Source: Auanema rhodensis (Eukaryota > Nematoda > Chromadorea > Rhabditida > Rhabditidae). Taken from it: 64,000 nt of DNA. The notes beneath the pieces are model-generated. The model was not told the origin of the DNA. It ran no database searches and was given only the letters and a program-made list of their open reading frames with translations. The position numbers and the translations under genes are program-made. Positions 13,301-28,300 of this stretch are shown in pieces. Each line of letters opens with the position of its first letter. Within the stretch, counting starts at the first letter, position 1. The stretch is taken from positions 8,432,001 through 8,496,000 of the forward strand of contig OZ059899.1 of the NCBI GenBank assembly GCA_964057225.1, read 5' to 3'.

Positions 13301-16300
13301 TGTAGATGGAGTCGTCGTTGACGTTGTAGATGTTGTTGTGGATGGTGTCGTCGTTGACGTTGTTGATGTCGTCGTAGATGGAGTCGTGCTCGTTGTTGTA
13401 GATGGAGTCGTCGTTGATGTTGTTGATGTTGTTGTAGATGGAGTCGTGCTCGTTGTTCTAGATGGAGTCGTCGTTGACGTTGTAGATGTCGTCGTAGATG
13501 GAGTCGTGCTCGTTGTTGTAGATGGAGTCGTCGTTGACGTTGTAGATGTCGTCGTAGATGGAGTCGTGCTCGTTGTTGTAGATGGAGTCGTGCTCGTTGT
13601 TGTAGATGGAGTTGTCGTTGACGTTGTAGATGTTGTTGTGGATGGTGTCGTCGTTGACGTTGTAGATGTTGTTGTAGATGGAGTCGTGCTCGTTGTTGTA
13701 GATGGAGTTGTGCTCGTTGTTGTAGATGGAGTCGTCGTTGACGTTGTAGATGTCGTCGTAGATGGAGTCGTGCTCGTTGTTGTAGATGGAGTCGTGCTCG
13801 TTGTTGTAGATGGAGTCGTCGTTGATGTTGTAGATGTTGTTGTAGATGGAGTCGTCGTTGACGTTGTAGATGTTGTTGTGGATGGTGTCGTCGTTGACGT
13901 TGTAGATGTTGTTGTAGATGGAGTCGTCGTTGACGTTGAAGATGTTGTCGTAGATGGAGTCGTGCTCGTTGTCGTTGATGGAGTCGTCGTTGACGTTGTA
14001 GATGTTGTTGTGGATGGTGTCGTCGTTGACGTTGTTGATGTCGTCGTAGATGGAGTCGTGCTCGTTGTTGTAGATGGAGTTGTGCTCGTTGTTGTAAATG
14101 GAGTCGTCGTTGACGTTGTAGATGTCGTCGTAGATGGAGTCGTGCTCGTTGTTGTAGATGGAGTCGTGCTCGTTGTTGTAGATGGAGTTGTCGTTGACGT
14201 TGTAGATGTTGTTGTGGATGGTGTCGTCGTTGACGTTGTAGATGTTGTTGTATATGGAGTCGTGCTCGTTGTTGTAGATGGAGTTGTGCTCGTTGTTGTA
14301 GATGGTGTCGTCGTTAACGTTGTAGATGTTGTTGTGGATGGTGTCGTCGTTGACGTTGTAGATGTTGTTGTAGATGGAGTCGTCGTTGACGTTGTAGATG
14401 TTGTCGTAGATGGAGTCGTCGTTGACGTTGTAGATGTCGTCGTAGATGGAGTCGTGCTCGTTGTTGTAGATGGAGTCGTGCTCGTTGTTGTAGATGGAGT
14501 CGTCGTTGATGTTGTAGATGTTGTTGTAGATGGAGTCGTCGTTGACGTTGTAGATGTTGTTGTGGATGGTGTCGTCGTTGACGTTGTAGATGTTGTTGTA
14601 GATGGAGTCGTCGTTGACGTTGAAGATGTTGTCGTAGATGGAGTCGTGCTCGTTGTCGTTGATGGAGTCGTCGTTGACGTTGTAGATGTTGTTGTGGATG
14701 GTGTCGTCGTTGACGTTGTTGATGTCGTCGTAGATGGAGTCGTGCTCGTTGTTGTAGATGGAGTTGTGCTCGTTGTTGTAGATGGAGTCGTCGTTGACGT
14801 TGTAGATGTCGTCGTAGATGGAGTCGTGCTCGTTGTTGTAGATGGAGTCGTGCTCGTTGTTGTAGATGGAGTTGTCGTTGACGTTGTAGATGTTGTTGTG
14901 GATGGTGTCGTCGTTGACGTTGTAGATGTTGTTGTAGATGGAGTCGTGCTCGTTGTTGTAGATGGAGTCGTCGTTGATGTTGTAGATGTTGTTGTAGATG
15001 GAGTCGTCGTTGACGTTGTAGATGTTGTTGTGGATGGTGTCGTCGTTGACGTTGTAGATGTTGTTGTAGATGGAGTCGTGCTCGTTGTTGTAGATGGAGT
15101 TGTGCTCGTTGTTGTAGATGGTGTCGTCGTTGACGTTGTAGATGTTGTTGTAGATGGAGTCGTGCTCGTTGTTGTAGATGGAGTTGTGCTCGTTGTTGTA
15201 GATGGTGTCGTCGTTGACGTTGTAGATGTTGTTGTAGATGGAGTCGTCGTTGACGTTGTAGATGTTGTCGTAGATGGAGTCGTGCTCGTTGTCGTTGATG
15301 GAGTCGTCGTTGACGTTGTAGATGTTGTTGTGGATGGTGTCGTCGTTGACGTTGTAGATGTTGTTGTAGATGGAGTCGTGCTCGTTGTTGTAGATGGAGT
15401 TGTGCTCGTTGTTGTTGATGGTGTCGTCGTTGACGTTGTAGATGTTGTTGTAGATGGAGTCGTCGTTGACGTTGTAGATGTTGTTGTGGATGGTGTCGTC
15501 GTTGACGTTGTAGATGTTGTTGTAGATGGAGTCGTCGTTGACGTTGAAGATGTTGTCGTAGATGGAGTCGTGCTCGTTGTCGTTGATGGAGTCGTCGTTG
15601 ACGTTGTAGATGTTGTTGTGGATGGTGTCGTCGTTGACGTTGTTGATGTCGTCGTAGATGGAGTTGTGCTCGTTGTTGTAGATGGAGTTGTGCTCGTTGT
15701 TGTAGATGGAGTCGTCGTTGACGTTGTAGATGTCGTCGTAGATGGAGTCGTGCTCGTTGTTGTAGATGGAGTCGTGCTCGTTGTTGTAGATGGAGTTGTT
15801 GTTGACGTTGTAGATGTTGTTGTGGATGGTGTCGTCGTTGACGTTGTAGATGTTGTTGTAGATGGAGTCGTGCTCGTTGTTGTAGATGGAGTTGTGCTCG
15901 TTGTTGTAGATGGAGTTGTGCTCGTTGTTGTAGATGGTGTCGTCGTTGACGTTGTAGATGTTGTTGTGGATGGTGTCGTCGTTGACGTTGTAGATGTTGT
16001 TGTAGATGGAGTCGTCGTTGACGTTGTAGATGTTGTCGTAGATGGAGTCGTGCTCGTTGTCGTTGATGGAGTCGTCGTTGACGTTGTAGATGTTGTTGTG
16101 GATGGTGTCGTCGTTGACGTTGTTGATGTCGTCGTAGATGGAGTCGTGCTCGTTGTTGTAGATGGAGTCGTCGTTGATGTTGTTGATGTTGTTGTAGATG
16201 GAGTCGTGCTCGTTGTTGTAGATGGAGTCGTCGTTGACGTTGTAGATGTCGTCGTAGATGGAGTCGTGCTCGTTGTTGTAGATGGAGTCGTGCTCGTTGT

Positions 16301-19300
16301 TGTAGATGGAGTTGTCGTTGACGTTGTAGATGTTGTTGTGGATGGTGTCGTCGTTGACGTTGTAGATGTTGTTGTAGATGGAGTCGTGCTCGTTGTTGTA
16401 GATGGAGTTGTGCTCGTTGTTGTAGATGGTGTCGTCGTTGACGTTGTAGATGTTGTTGTGGATGGTGTCGTCGTTGACGTTGTAGATGTTGTTGTAGATG
16501 GAGTCGTCGTTGACGTTGTAGATGTTGTCGTAGATGGAGTCGTGCTCGTTGTCGTTGATGGAGTCGTCGTTGACGTTGTAGATGTTGTTGTGGATGGTGT
16601 CGTCGTTGACGTTGTAGATGTTGTTGTAGATGGAGTCGTGCTCGTTGTTGTAGATGGAGTTGTGCTCGTTGTTGTAGATGGTGTCGTCGTTGACGTTGTA
16701 GATGTTGTTGTAGATGGAGTCGTCGTTGACGTTGTAGATGTTGTTGTGGATGGTGTCGTCGTTGACGTTGTAGATGTTGTTTTAGATGGAGTCGTCGTTG
16801 ACGTTGTAGATGTTGTTGTGGATGGTGTCGTCGTTGACGTGGAAGATGTTGTCGTAGATGGAGTCGTGCTCGTTGTCGTTGATGGAGTCGTCGTTGACGT
16901 TGTAGATGTTGTTGTGGATGGTGTCGTCGTTGACGTTGTTGATGTCGTCGTAGATGGAGTTGTGCTCGTTGTTGTAGATGGAGTTGTGCTCGTTGTTGTA
17001 GATGGAGTCGTCGTTGACGTTGTAGATGTCGTCGTAGATGGAGTCGTGCTCGTTGTTGTAGATGGAGTCGTGCTCGTTGTTGTAGATGGAGTTGTTGTTG
17101 ACGTTGTAGATGTTGTCGTTGATGGAGTCGTCGTTGACGTTGTAGATGTTGTTGTGGATGGTGTCGTCGTTGACGTTGTAGATGTTGTCGTAGATGGAGT
17201 CGTGCTCGTTGTTGTAGATGGAGTTGTGCTCGTTGTTGTAGATGGAGTTGTGCTCGTTGTTGTAGATGGTGTCGTCGTTGACGTTGTAGATATTGTTGTG
17301 GATGGTGTCGTCGTTGACGTTGTAGATGTTGTTGTAGATGGAGTCGTCGTTGACGTTGTAGATGTTGTCGTAGATGGAGTCGTGCTCGTTGTCGTTGATG
17401 GAGTCGTCGTTGACGTTGTAGATGTTGTTGTGGATGGTGTCGTCGTTGACGTTGTTGATGTCGTCGTAGATGGAGTCGTGCTCGTTGTTGTAGATGGAGT
17501 CGTCGTTGATGTTGTTGATGTTGTTGTAGATGGAGTCGTGCTCGTTGTTGTAGATGGAGTCGTCGTTGACGTTGTAGATGTCGTCGTAGATGGAGTCGTG
17601 CTCGTTGTTGTAGATGGAGTCGTGCTCGTTGTTGTAGATGGAGTTGTCGTTGACGTTGTAGATGTTGTTGTGGATGGTGTCGTCGTTGACGTTGTAGATG
17701 TTGTTGTAGATGGAGTCGTGCTCGTTGTTGTAGATGGAGTTGTGCTCGTTGTTGTAGATAGTGTCGTCGTTGACGTTGTAGATGTTGTTGTGGATGGTGT
17801 CGTCGTTGACGTTGTAGATGTTGTTGTAGATCGAGTCGTCGTTGACGTTGTAGATGTTGTTGTGGATGGTGTCGTCGTTGACGTTGTTGATGTCGTCGTA
17901 GATGGAGTCGTGCTCGTTGTTGTAGATGGAGTCGTCGTTGATGTTGTTGATGTTGTTGTAGATGGAGTCGTGCTCGTTGTTGTAGATGGAGTCGTCGTTG
18001 ACGTTGTAGATGTCGTCGTAGATGGAGTCGTGCTCGTTGTTGTAGATGGAGTCGTGCTCGTTGTTGTAGATGGAGTTGTCGTTGACGTTGTAGATGTTGT
18101 TGTAGATGGAGTCGTGCTCGTTGTTGTAGATGGAGTTGTGCTCGTTGTTGTAGATGGAGTCGTCGTTGACGTTGTAGATGTCGTCGTAGATGGAGTCGTG
18201 CTCGTTGTTGTAGATGGAGTCGTGCTCGTTGTTGTAGATGGAGTCGTCGTTGATGTTGTAGATGTTGTTGTAGATGGAGTCGTCGTTGACGTTGTAGATG
18301 TTGTTGTAGATGGAGTCGTGCTCGTTGTTGTAGATGGAGTTGTGCTCGTTGTTGTAGATGGAGTCGTCGTTGACGTTGTAGATGTCGTCGTAGATGGAGT
18401 CGTGCTCGTTGTTGTAGATGGAGTCGTGCTCGTTGTTGTAGATGGAGTCGTCGTTGATGTTGTAGATGTTGTTGTAGATGGAGTCGTCGTTGACGTTGTA
18501 GATGTTGTTGTAGATGGAGTCGTGCTCGTTGTTGTAGATGGAGTTGTGCTCGTTGTTGTAGATGGAGTCGTCGTTGACGTTGTAGATGTCGTCGTAGATG
18601 GAGTCATGCTCGTTGTTGTAGATGGAGTCGTGCTCGTTGTTGTAGATGGAGTCGTCGTTGATGTTGTAGATGTCGTCGTAGATGGAGTCGTGCTCGTTGT
18701 TGTAGATGGAGTCGTGCTCGTTGTTGTAGATGGAGTCGTCGTTGATGTTGTAGATGTTGTTGTAGATGGAGTCGTCGTTGACGTTGTAGATGTTGTTGTG
18801 GATGGTGTCGTCGTTGACGTTGTAGATGTTGTTGTAGATGGAGTCGTCGTTGACGTTGAAGATGTTGGCGTAGATGGAGTCGTGCTCGTTGTCGTTGATG
18901 GAGTCGTCGTTGACGTTATAGATGTTGTTGTGGATGGTGTCGTCGTTGACGTTGTTGATGTCGTCGTAGATGGAGTCGTGCTCGTTGTTGTAGATGGAGT
19001 TGTGCTCGTTGTTGTAGATGGAGTCGTCGTTGACATTGTAGATGTCGTCGTAGATGGAGTCGTGCTCGTTGTTGTAGATGGAGTCGTGCTCCTTGTTGTA
19101 GATGGAGTTGTCGTTGACGTTGTAGATGTTGTTGTGGATGGTGTCGTCGTTGACGTTGTAGATGTTGTTGTAGATGGAGTCGTGCTCGTTGTTGTAGATG
19201 GAGTTGTGCTCGTTGTTGTAGATGGTGTCGTCGTTGACGTTGTAGATGTTGTTGTGGATGGTGTCGTCGTTGACGTTGTAGATGTTGTTGTAGATGGAGT

Positions 19301-22300
19301 CGTCGTTGACGTTGAAGATGTTGTCGTAGATGGAGTCGTGCTCGTTGTCGTTGATGGAGTCGTCGTTGACGTTGTAGATGTTGTTGTGGATGGTGTCGTC
19401 GTTGACGTTGTTGATGTCGTCGTAGATGGAGTCGTGCTCGTTGTTGTAGATGGAGTTGTGCTCGTTGTTGTAGATGGAGTCGTCGTTGACGTTGTAGATG
19501 TCGTCGTAGATGGAGTCGTGCTCGTTGTTGTAGATGGAGTCGTGCTCGTTGTTGTAGATGGAGTTGTCGTTGACGTTGTAGATGTTGTTGTGGATGGTGT
19601 CGTCGTTGACGTTGTAGATGTTGTTGTAGATAGAGTCGTGCTTGTTGTTGTAGATGGAGTTGTGCTCGTTGTTGTAGATGGTGTCGTCGTTGACGTTGTA
19701 GATGTTGTTGTGGATGGTGTCGTCGTTGACGTTGTAGATGTTGTTGTAGATGGAGTCGTCGTTGACGTTGTAGATGTTGTCGTAGATGGAGTCGTGCTCG
19801 TTGTCGTTGATGGAGTCGTCGTTGACGTTGTAGATGTTGTTGTGGATGGTGTCGTCGTTGACGTTGTTGATGTCGTCGTAGATGGAGTCGTGCTCGTTGT
19901 TGTAGATGGAGTCGTCGTTGATGTTGTTGATGTTGTTGTAGATGGAGTCGTGCTCGTTGTTGTAGATGGAGTCGTCGTTGACGTTGTAGATGTCGTCGTA
20001 GATGGAGTCGTGCTCGTTGTTGTAGATGGAGTCGTGCTCGTTGTTGTAGATGGAGTTGTCGTTGACGTTGTAGATGTTGTTGTGGATGGTGTCGTCGTTG
20101 ACGTTGTAGATGTTGTTGTAGATGGAGTCGTGCTCGTTGTTGTAGATGGAGTTGTGCTCGTTGTTGTAGATGGTGTCGTCGTTGACGTTGTAGATGTTGT
20201 TGTGGATGGTGTCGTCGTTGACGTTGTAGATGTTGTTGTAGATGGAGTCGTCGTTGACGTTGTAGATGTTGTTGTGGATGGTGTCGTCGTTGACGTTGTT
20301 GATGTCGTCGTAGATGGAGTCGTGCTCGTTGTTGTAGATGGAGTCGTCGTTGATGTTGTTGATGTTGTTGTAGATGGAGTCGTGCTCTTTGTTGTAGATG
20401 GAGTCGTCGTTGACGTTGTAGATGGAGTCGTAGATGGAGTCGTGCTCGTTGTTGTAGATGGAGTCGTGCTCGTTGTTGTAGATGAAGTTGTCCTTGACGT
20501 TGTAGATGTTGTTATGGATGGTGTCGTCGTTGACGTTGTAGATGTTGTTGTAGATGGAGTCGTGCTCGTTGTTGTAGATGGAGTTGTGCTCGTTGTTGTA
20601 GATGGAGTCGTCGTTGACGTTGTAGATGTCGTCGTAGATGGAGTCGTGCTCGTTGTTGTAGATGGAGTCGTGCTCGTTGTTGTAGATGGAGTTGTCGTTG
20701 ACGTTGTAGATGTTGTTGTGGATGGTGTCGTCGTTGACGTTGTAGATGTTGTTGTAGATGGAGTTGTGCTCGTTGTTGTAGATGGAGTCGTCGTTGACGT
20801 TGTAGATGTCGTCGTAGATGGAGTCGTGCTCGTTGTTGTAGATGGAGTCGTGCTCGTTGTTGTAGATGGAGTTGTGCTCGTTGTTGTAGATGGAGTCGTC
20901 GTTGACGTTGTAGATGTCGTCGTAGATGGAGTCGTGCTCGTTGTTGTAGATGGAGTCGTGCTTGTTGTTGTAGATGGAGTTGTCGTTGACGTTGTAGATG
21001 TTGTTGTGGATGGTGTCGTCGTTGACGTTGTAGATGTTGTTGTAGATGGAGTCGTGCTCGTTGTTGTAGATGGAGTCGTCGTTGATGTTGTAGATGTTGT
21101 TGTAGATGGAGTCGTCGTTGACGTTGTAGATGTTGTTGTGGATGGTGTCGTCGTTGACGTTGTAGATGTTGTTGTAGATGGAGTCGTCGTTGACGTTGAA
21201 GATGTTGGCGTAGATGGAGTCGTGCTCGTTGTCGTTGATGGAGTCGTCGTTGACGTTATAGATGTTGTTGTGGATGGTGTCGTCGTTGACGTTGTTGATG
21301 TCGTCGTAGATGGAGTCGTGCTCGTTGTTGTAGATGGAGTTGTGCTCGTTGTTGTAGATGGAGTCGTCGTTGACATTGTAGATGTCGTCGTAGATGGAGT
21401 CGTGCTCGTTGTTGTAGATGGAGTCGTGCTCGTTGTTGTAGATGGAGTTGTCGTTGACGTTGTAGATGTTGTTGTGGATGGTGTCGTCGTTGACGTTGTA
21501 GATGTTGTTGTAGATGGAGTCGTGCTCGTTGTTGTAGATGGAGTTGTGCTCGTTGTTGTAGATGGTGTCGTCGTTGACGTTGTAGATGTTGTTGTGGATG
21601 GTGTCGTCGTTGACGTTGTAGATGTTGTTGTAGATGGAGTCGTCGTTGACGTTGAAGATGTTGTCGTAGATGGAGTCGTGCTCGTTGTCGTTGATGGAGT
21701 CGTCGTTGACGTTGTAGATGTTGTTGTGGATGGTGTCGTCGTTGACGTTGTTGATGTCGTCGTAGATGGAGTCGTGCTCGTTGTTGTAGATGGAGTTGTG
21801 CTCGTTGTTGTAGATGGAGTCGTCGTTGACGTTGTAGATGTCGTCGTAGATGGAGTCGTGCTCGTTGTTGTAGATGGAGTCGTGCTCGTTGTTGTAGATG
21901 GAGTCGTCGTTGACGTTGTAGATGTTGTTGTAGATGGAGTCGTCGTTGACGTTGAAGATGTTGGCGTAGATGGAGTCGTGCTCGTTGTCGTTGATGGAGT
22001 CGTCGTTGACGTTATAGATGTTGTTGTGGATGGTGTCGTCGTTGACGTTGTTGATGTCGTCGTAGATGGAGTCGTGCTCGTTGTTGTAGATGGAGTTGTG
22101 CTCGTTGTTGTAGATGGAGTCGTCGTTGACATTGTAGATGTCGTCGTAGATGGAGTCGTGCTCGTTGTTGTAGATGGAGTCGTGCTCGTTGTTGTAGATG
22201 GAGTTGTCGTTGACGTTGTAGATGTTGTTGTGGATGGTGTCGTCGTTGACGTTGTAGATGTTGTTGTGGATGGTGTCGTCGTTGACGTTGTAGATGTTGT

Positions 22301-25300
22301 TGTAGATGGAGTCGTCGTTGACGTTGTAGATGTTGTCGTAGATGGAGTCGTGCTCGTTGTCGTTGATGGAGTCGTCGTTGAGGTTGTAGATGTTGTTGTG
22401 GATGGTGTCGTCGTTGACGTTGTTGATGTCGTCGTAGATGGAGTCGTGCTCGTTGTTGTAGATGGAGTCGTCGTTGATGTTGTTGATGTTGTTGTAGATG
22501 GAGTCGTGCTCGTTGTTGTAGATGGAGTCGTCGTTGACGTTGTAGATGTCGTCGTAGATGGAGTCGTGCTCGTTGTTGTAGATGGAGTCGTGCTCGTTGT
22601 TGTAGATGGAGTTGTCGTTGACGTTGTAGATGTTGTTGTGGATGGTGTCGTCGTTGACGTTGTAGATGTTGTTGTAGATGGAGTCGTGCTCGTTGTTGTA
22701 GATGGAGTTGTGCTCGTTGTTGTAGATGGTGTCGTCGTTGACGTTGTAGATGTTGTTGTGGATGGTGTCGTCGTTGACGTTGTAGATGTTGTTGTAGATG
22801 GAGTCGTCGTTGACGTTGTAGATGTTGTTGTGGATGGTGTCGTCGTTGACGTTGTTGATGTCGTCGTAGATGGAGTCGTGCTCGTTGTTGTAGATGGAGT
22901 CGTCGTTGATGTTGTTGATGTTGTTGTAGATGGAGTCGTGCTCGTTGTTGTAGATGGAGTCGTCGTTGACGTTGTAGATGTCGTCGTAGATGGAGTCGTG
23001 CTCGTTGTTGTAGATGGAGTCGTGCTCGTTGTTGTAGATGGAGTTGTCCTTGACGTTGTAGATGTTGTTATGGATGGTGTCGTCGTTGACGTTGTAGATG
23101 TTGTTGTAGATGGAGTCGTGCTCGTTGTTGTAGATGGAGTTGTGCTCGTTGTTGTAGATGGAGTCGTCGTTGACGTTGTAGATGTCGTCGTAGATGGAGT
23201 CGTGCTCGTTGTTGTAGATGGAGTCGTGCTCGTTGTTGTAGATGGAGTTGTCGTTGACGTTGTAGATGTTGTTGTGGATGGTGTCGTCGTTGACGTTGTA
23301 GATGTTGTTGTAGATGGAGTTGTGCTCGTTGTTGTAGATGGAGTCGTCGTTGACGTTGTAGATGTCGTCGTAGATGGAGTCGTGCTCGTTGTTGTAGATG
23401 GAGTCGTGCTCGTTGTTGTAGATGGAGTTGTGCTCGTTGTTGTAGATGGAGTCGTCGTTGACGTTGTAGATGTCGTCGTAGATGGAGTCGTGCTCGTTGT
23501 TGTAGATGGAGTCGTGCTTGTTGTTGTAGATGGAGTTGTCGTTGACGTTGTAGATGTTGTTGTGGATGGTGTCGTCGTTGACGTTGTAGATGTTGTTGTA
23601 GATGGAGTCGTGCTCGTTGTTGTAGATGGAGTTGTGCTCGTTGTTGTAGATGGTGTCGTCGTTGACGTTGTAGATGTTGTTGTGGATGGTGTCGTCGTTG
23701 ACGTTGTAGATGTTGTTGTAGATGGAGTCGTCGTTGACGTTGTAGATGTTGTTGTGGATGGTGTCGTCGTTGACGTTGTAGATGTTGTTGTAGATGGAGT
23801 CGTGCTCGTTGTTGTAGATGGAGTCGTGCTCGTTGTCGTTGATGGAGTCGTCGTTGACGTTGTAGATGTTGTTGTGGATGGTGTCGTCGTTGACGTTGTT
23901 GATGTCGTCGTAGATGGAGTCGTGCTCGTTGTTGTAGATGGAGTCGTCGTTGATGTTGTTGATGTTGTTGTAGATGGAGTCGTGCTCGTTGTTGTAGATG
24001 GAGTCGTCGTTGACGTTGTAGATGTCGTCGTAGATGGAGTCGTGCTCGTTGTTGTAGATGGAGTCGTGCTCGTTGTTGTAGATGGAGTCGTCGTTGACGT
24101 TGTAGATGTCGTCGTAGATGGAGTCGTGCTCGTTGTTGTAGATGGAGTCGTGCTCGTTGTTGTAGATGGAGTTGTCGTTGACGTTGTAGATGTTGTTGTG
24201 GATGGTGTCGTCGTTGACGTTGTAGATGTTGTTGTAGATGGAGTCGTGCTCGTTGTTGTAGATGGAGTTGTGCTCGTTGTTGTAGATGGTGTCGTCGTTG
24301 ACGTTGTAGATGTTGTTGTGGATGGTGTCGTCGTTGACGTTGTAGATGTTGTTGTAGATGGAGTCGTCGTTGACGTTGAAGATGTTGTCGTAGATGGAGT
24401 CGTGCTCGTTGTCGTTGATGGAGTCGTCGTTGACGTTGTAGATGTTGTTGTGGATGATGTCGTCGTTGACGTTGTTGATGTCGTCGTAGATGGAGTCGTG
24501 CTCGTTGTTGTAGATGGAGTTGTGCTCGTTGTTGTAGATGGAGTCGTGCTCGTTGTTGTAGATGTCGTCGTAGATGGAGTCGTGCTCGTTGTTGTAGATG
24601 GAGTCGTGCTCGTTGTTGTAGATGGAGTTGTCGTTGACGTTGTAGATGTTGTTGTGGATGGTGTCGTCGTTGACGTTGTAGATGTTGTTGTAGATGGAGT
24701 CGTGCTCGTTGTTGTAGATGGAGTTGTGCTCGTTGTTGTAGATGGTGTCGTCGTTGACGTTGTAGATGTTGTTGTGGATGGTGTCGTCGTTGACGTTGTA
24801 GATGTTGTTGTAGATGGAGTCGTCGTTGACGTTGTAGATGTTGTCGTAGATGGAGTCGTGCTCGTTGTGGTAGATGGAGTTGTCGTTGACGTTGTAGATG
24901 TTGTTGTAGATGGTGTCGTCGTTGACGTTGTAGATGTTGTTGTGGATGGTGTCGTCGTTGACGTTGTAGATGTTGTTGTAGATGGAGTCGTCGTTGACGT
25001 TGTAGATGTTGTCGTAGATGGAGTCGTGCTCGTTGTGGTAGATGGAGTTGTCGTTGACGTTGTAGATGTTGTTGTGGATGGTGTCGTCGTTGATGTTGTT
25101 GATGTTGTTGTAGATGGAGTCGTGCTCGTTGTTGTAGATGGAGTCGTGCTCGTTGTTGTAGATGGAGTTGTCGTTGACGTTGTAGATGTTGTTGTGGATG
25201 GTGTCGTCGTTGACGTTGTAGATGTTGTTGTAGATGGAGTCGTGCTCGTTGTTGTAGATGGAGTTGTGCTCGTTGTTGTAGATGGTGTCGTCGTTGACGT

Positions 25301-28300
25301 TGTAGATGTTGTTGTGGATGGTGTCGTCGTTGACGTTGTAGATGTTGTTGTAGATGGAGTCGTCGTTGACGTTGAAGATGTTGTCGTAGATGGAGTCGTG
25401 CTCGTTGTCGTTGATGGAGTCGTCGTTGACGTTGTAGATGTTGTTGTGGATGGTGTCGTCGTTGACGTTGTTGATGTCGTCGTAGATGGAGTCGTGCTCG
25501 TTGTTGTAGATGGAGTTGTGCTCGTTGTTGTAGATGGAGTCGTCGTTGACGTTGTAGATGTCGTCGTAGATGGAGTCGTGCTCGTTGTTGTAGATGGAGT
25601 CGTGCTCGTTGTTGTAGATGGAGTCGTGCTCGTTGTTGTAGATGGAGTCGTCGTTGACGTTGTAGATGTTGTTGTGGATGGTGTCGTCGTTGATGTTGTT
25701 GATGTTGTTGTAGATGGAGTCGTGCTCGTTGTTGTAGATGGAGTCGTCGTTGACGTTGTAGATGTCGTCGTAGATGGAGTCGTGCTCGTTGTTGTAGATG
25801 GAGTCGTGCTCGTTGTTGTAGATGGAGTCGTCGTTGACGTTGTAGATGTCGTCGTAGATGGAGTCGTGCTCGTTGTTGTAGATGGAGTCGTGCTCGTTGT
25901 TGTAGATGGAGTTGTCGTTGACGTTGTAGATGTTGTTGTGGATGGTGTCGTCGTTGACGTTGTAGATGTTGTTGTAGATGGAGTCGTGCTCGTTGTTGTA
26001 GATGGAGTTGTGCTCGTTGTTGTAGATGGTGTCGTCGTTGACGTTGTAGATGTTGTTGTGGATGGTGTCGTCGTTGACGTTGTAGATGTTGTTGTAGATG
26101 GAGTCGTCGTTGACGTTGAAGATGTTGTCGTAGATGGAGTCGTGCTCGTTGTCGTTGATGGAGTCGTCGTTGACGTTGTAGATGTTGTTGTGGATGGTGT
26201 CGTCGTTGACGTTGTTGATGTCGTCGTAGATGGAGTCGTGCTCGTTGTTGTAGATGGAGTTGTGCTCGTTGTTGTAGATGGAGTCGTCGTTGACGTTGTA
26301 GATGTCGTCGTAGATGGAGTCGTGCTCGTTGTTGTAGATGGAGTCGTGCTCGTTGTTGTAGATGGAGTTGTCGTTGACGTTGTAGATGTTGTTGTGGATG
26401 GTGTCGTCGTTGACGTTGTAGATGTTGTTGTAGATGGAGTCGTGCTCGTTGTTGTAGATGGAGTTGTGCTCGTTGTTGTAGATGGTGTCGTCGTTGACGT
26501 TGTAGATGTTGTTGTGGATGGTGTCGTCGTTGACGTTGTAGATGTTGTTGTAGATGGAGTCGTCGTTGACGTTGTAGATGTTGTCGTAGATGGAGTCGTG
26601 CTCGTTGTGGTAGATGGAGTTGTCGTTGACGTTGTAGATGTTGTTGTAGATGGTGTCGTCGTTGACGTTGTAGATGTTGTTGTGGATGGTGTCGTCGTTG
26701 ACGTTGTAGATGTTGTTGTAGATGGAGTCGTCGTTGACGTTGTAGATGTTGTCGTAGATGGAGTCGTGCTCGTTGTGGTAGATGGAGTTGTCGTTGACGT
26801 TGTAGATGTTGTTGTGGATGGTGTCGTCGTTGACGTTGTAGATGTTGTTGTAGATGGAGTCGTGCTCGTTGTTGTAGATGGAGTTGTGCTCGTTGTTGTA
26901 GATGGAGTCGTCGTTGACGTTGTAGATGTCGTCGTAGATGGAGTCGTGCTCGTTGTTGTAGATGGAGTCGTGCTCGTTGTTGTAGATGGAGTTGTCGTTG
27001 ACGTTGTAGATGTTGTTGTGGATGGTGTCGTCGTTGACGTTGTAGATGTTGTTGTAGATGGAGTCGTGCTCGTTGTTGTAGATGGAGTTGTGCTCGTTGT
27101 TGTAGATGGAGTCGTCGTTGACGTTGTAGATGTCGTCGTAGATGGAGTCGTGCTCGTTGTTGTAGATGGAGTCGTGCTCGTTGTTGTAGATGGAGTTGTC
27201 GTTGACGTTGTAGATGTTGTTGTGGATGGTGTCGTCGTTGACGTTGTAGATGTTGTTGTAGATGGAGTCGTGCTCGTTGTTGTAGATGGAGTTGTGCTCG
27301 TTGTTGTAGATGGTGTCGTCGTTGACGTTGTAGATGTTGTTGTGGATGGTGTCGTCGTTGACGTTGTAGATGTTGTTGTAGATGGAGTCGTCGTTGACGT
27401 TGTAGATGTTGTCGTAGATGGAGTCGTGCTCGTTGTGGTAGATGGAGTTGTCGTTGACGTTGTAGATGTTGTTGTAGATGGTGTCGTCGTTGACGTTGTA
27501 GATGTTGTTGTGGATGGTGTCGTCGTTGACGTTGTAGATGTTGTTGTAGATGGAGTCGTCGTTGACGTTGTAGATGTTGTCGTAGATGGAGTCGTGCTCG
27601 TTGTGGTAGATGGAGTTGTCGTTGACGTTGTAGATGTTGTTGTGGATGGTGTCGTCGTTGACGTTGTAGATGTTGTTGTAGATGGAGTCGTGCTCGTTGT
27701 TGTAGATGGAGTTGTGCTCGTTGTTGTAGATGGAGTCGTCGTTGACGTTGTAGATGTCGTCGTAGATGGAGTCGTGCTCGTTGTTGTAGATGGAGTCGTG
27801 CTCGTTGTTGTAGATGGAGTTGTCGTTGACGTTGTAGATGTTGTTGTGGATGGTGTCGTCGTTGACGTTGTAGATGTTGTTGTAGATGGAGTCGTGCTCG
27901 TTGTTGTAGATGGAGTTGTGCTCGTTGTTGTAGATGGAGTCGTCGTTGACGTTGTAGATGTCGTCGTAGATGGAGTCGTGCTCGTTGTTGTAGATGGAGT
28001 CGTGCTCGTTGTTGTAGATGGAGTTGTCGTTGACGTTGTAGATGTTGTTGTAGATGGAGTTGTGCTCGTTGTTGTAGATGGAGTCGTCGTTGACGTTGTA
28101 GATGTCGTAGTAGATGGAGTTGTGCTCGTTGTTGTAGATGGAGTCGTGCTCGTTGTTGTAGATGGAGTCGTCGTTGATGTTGTTGATGTTGTTGTAGATG
28201 GAGTCGTCGTTGACGTTGTAGATGTTGTTGTAGATGGAGTCGTGCTCGTTGTTGTAGATGGAGTTGTGCTCGTTGTTGTAGATGGAGTCGTCGTTGACGT

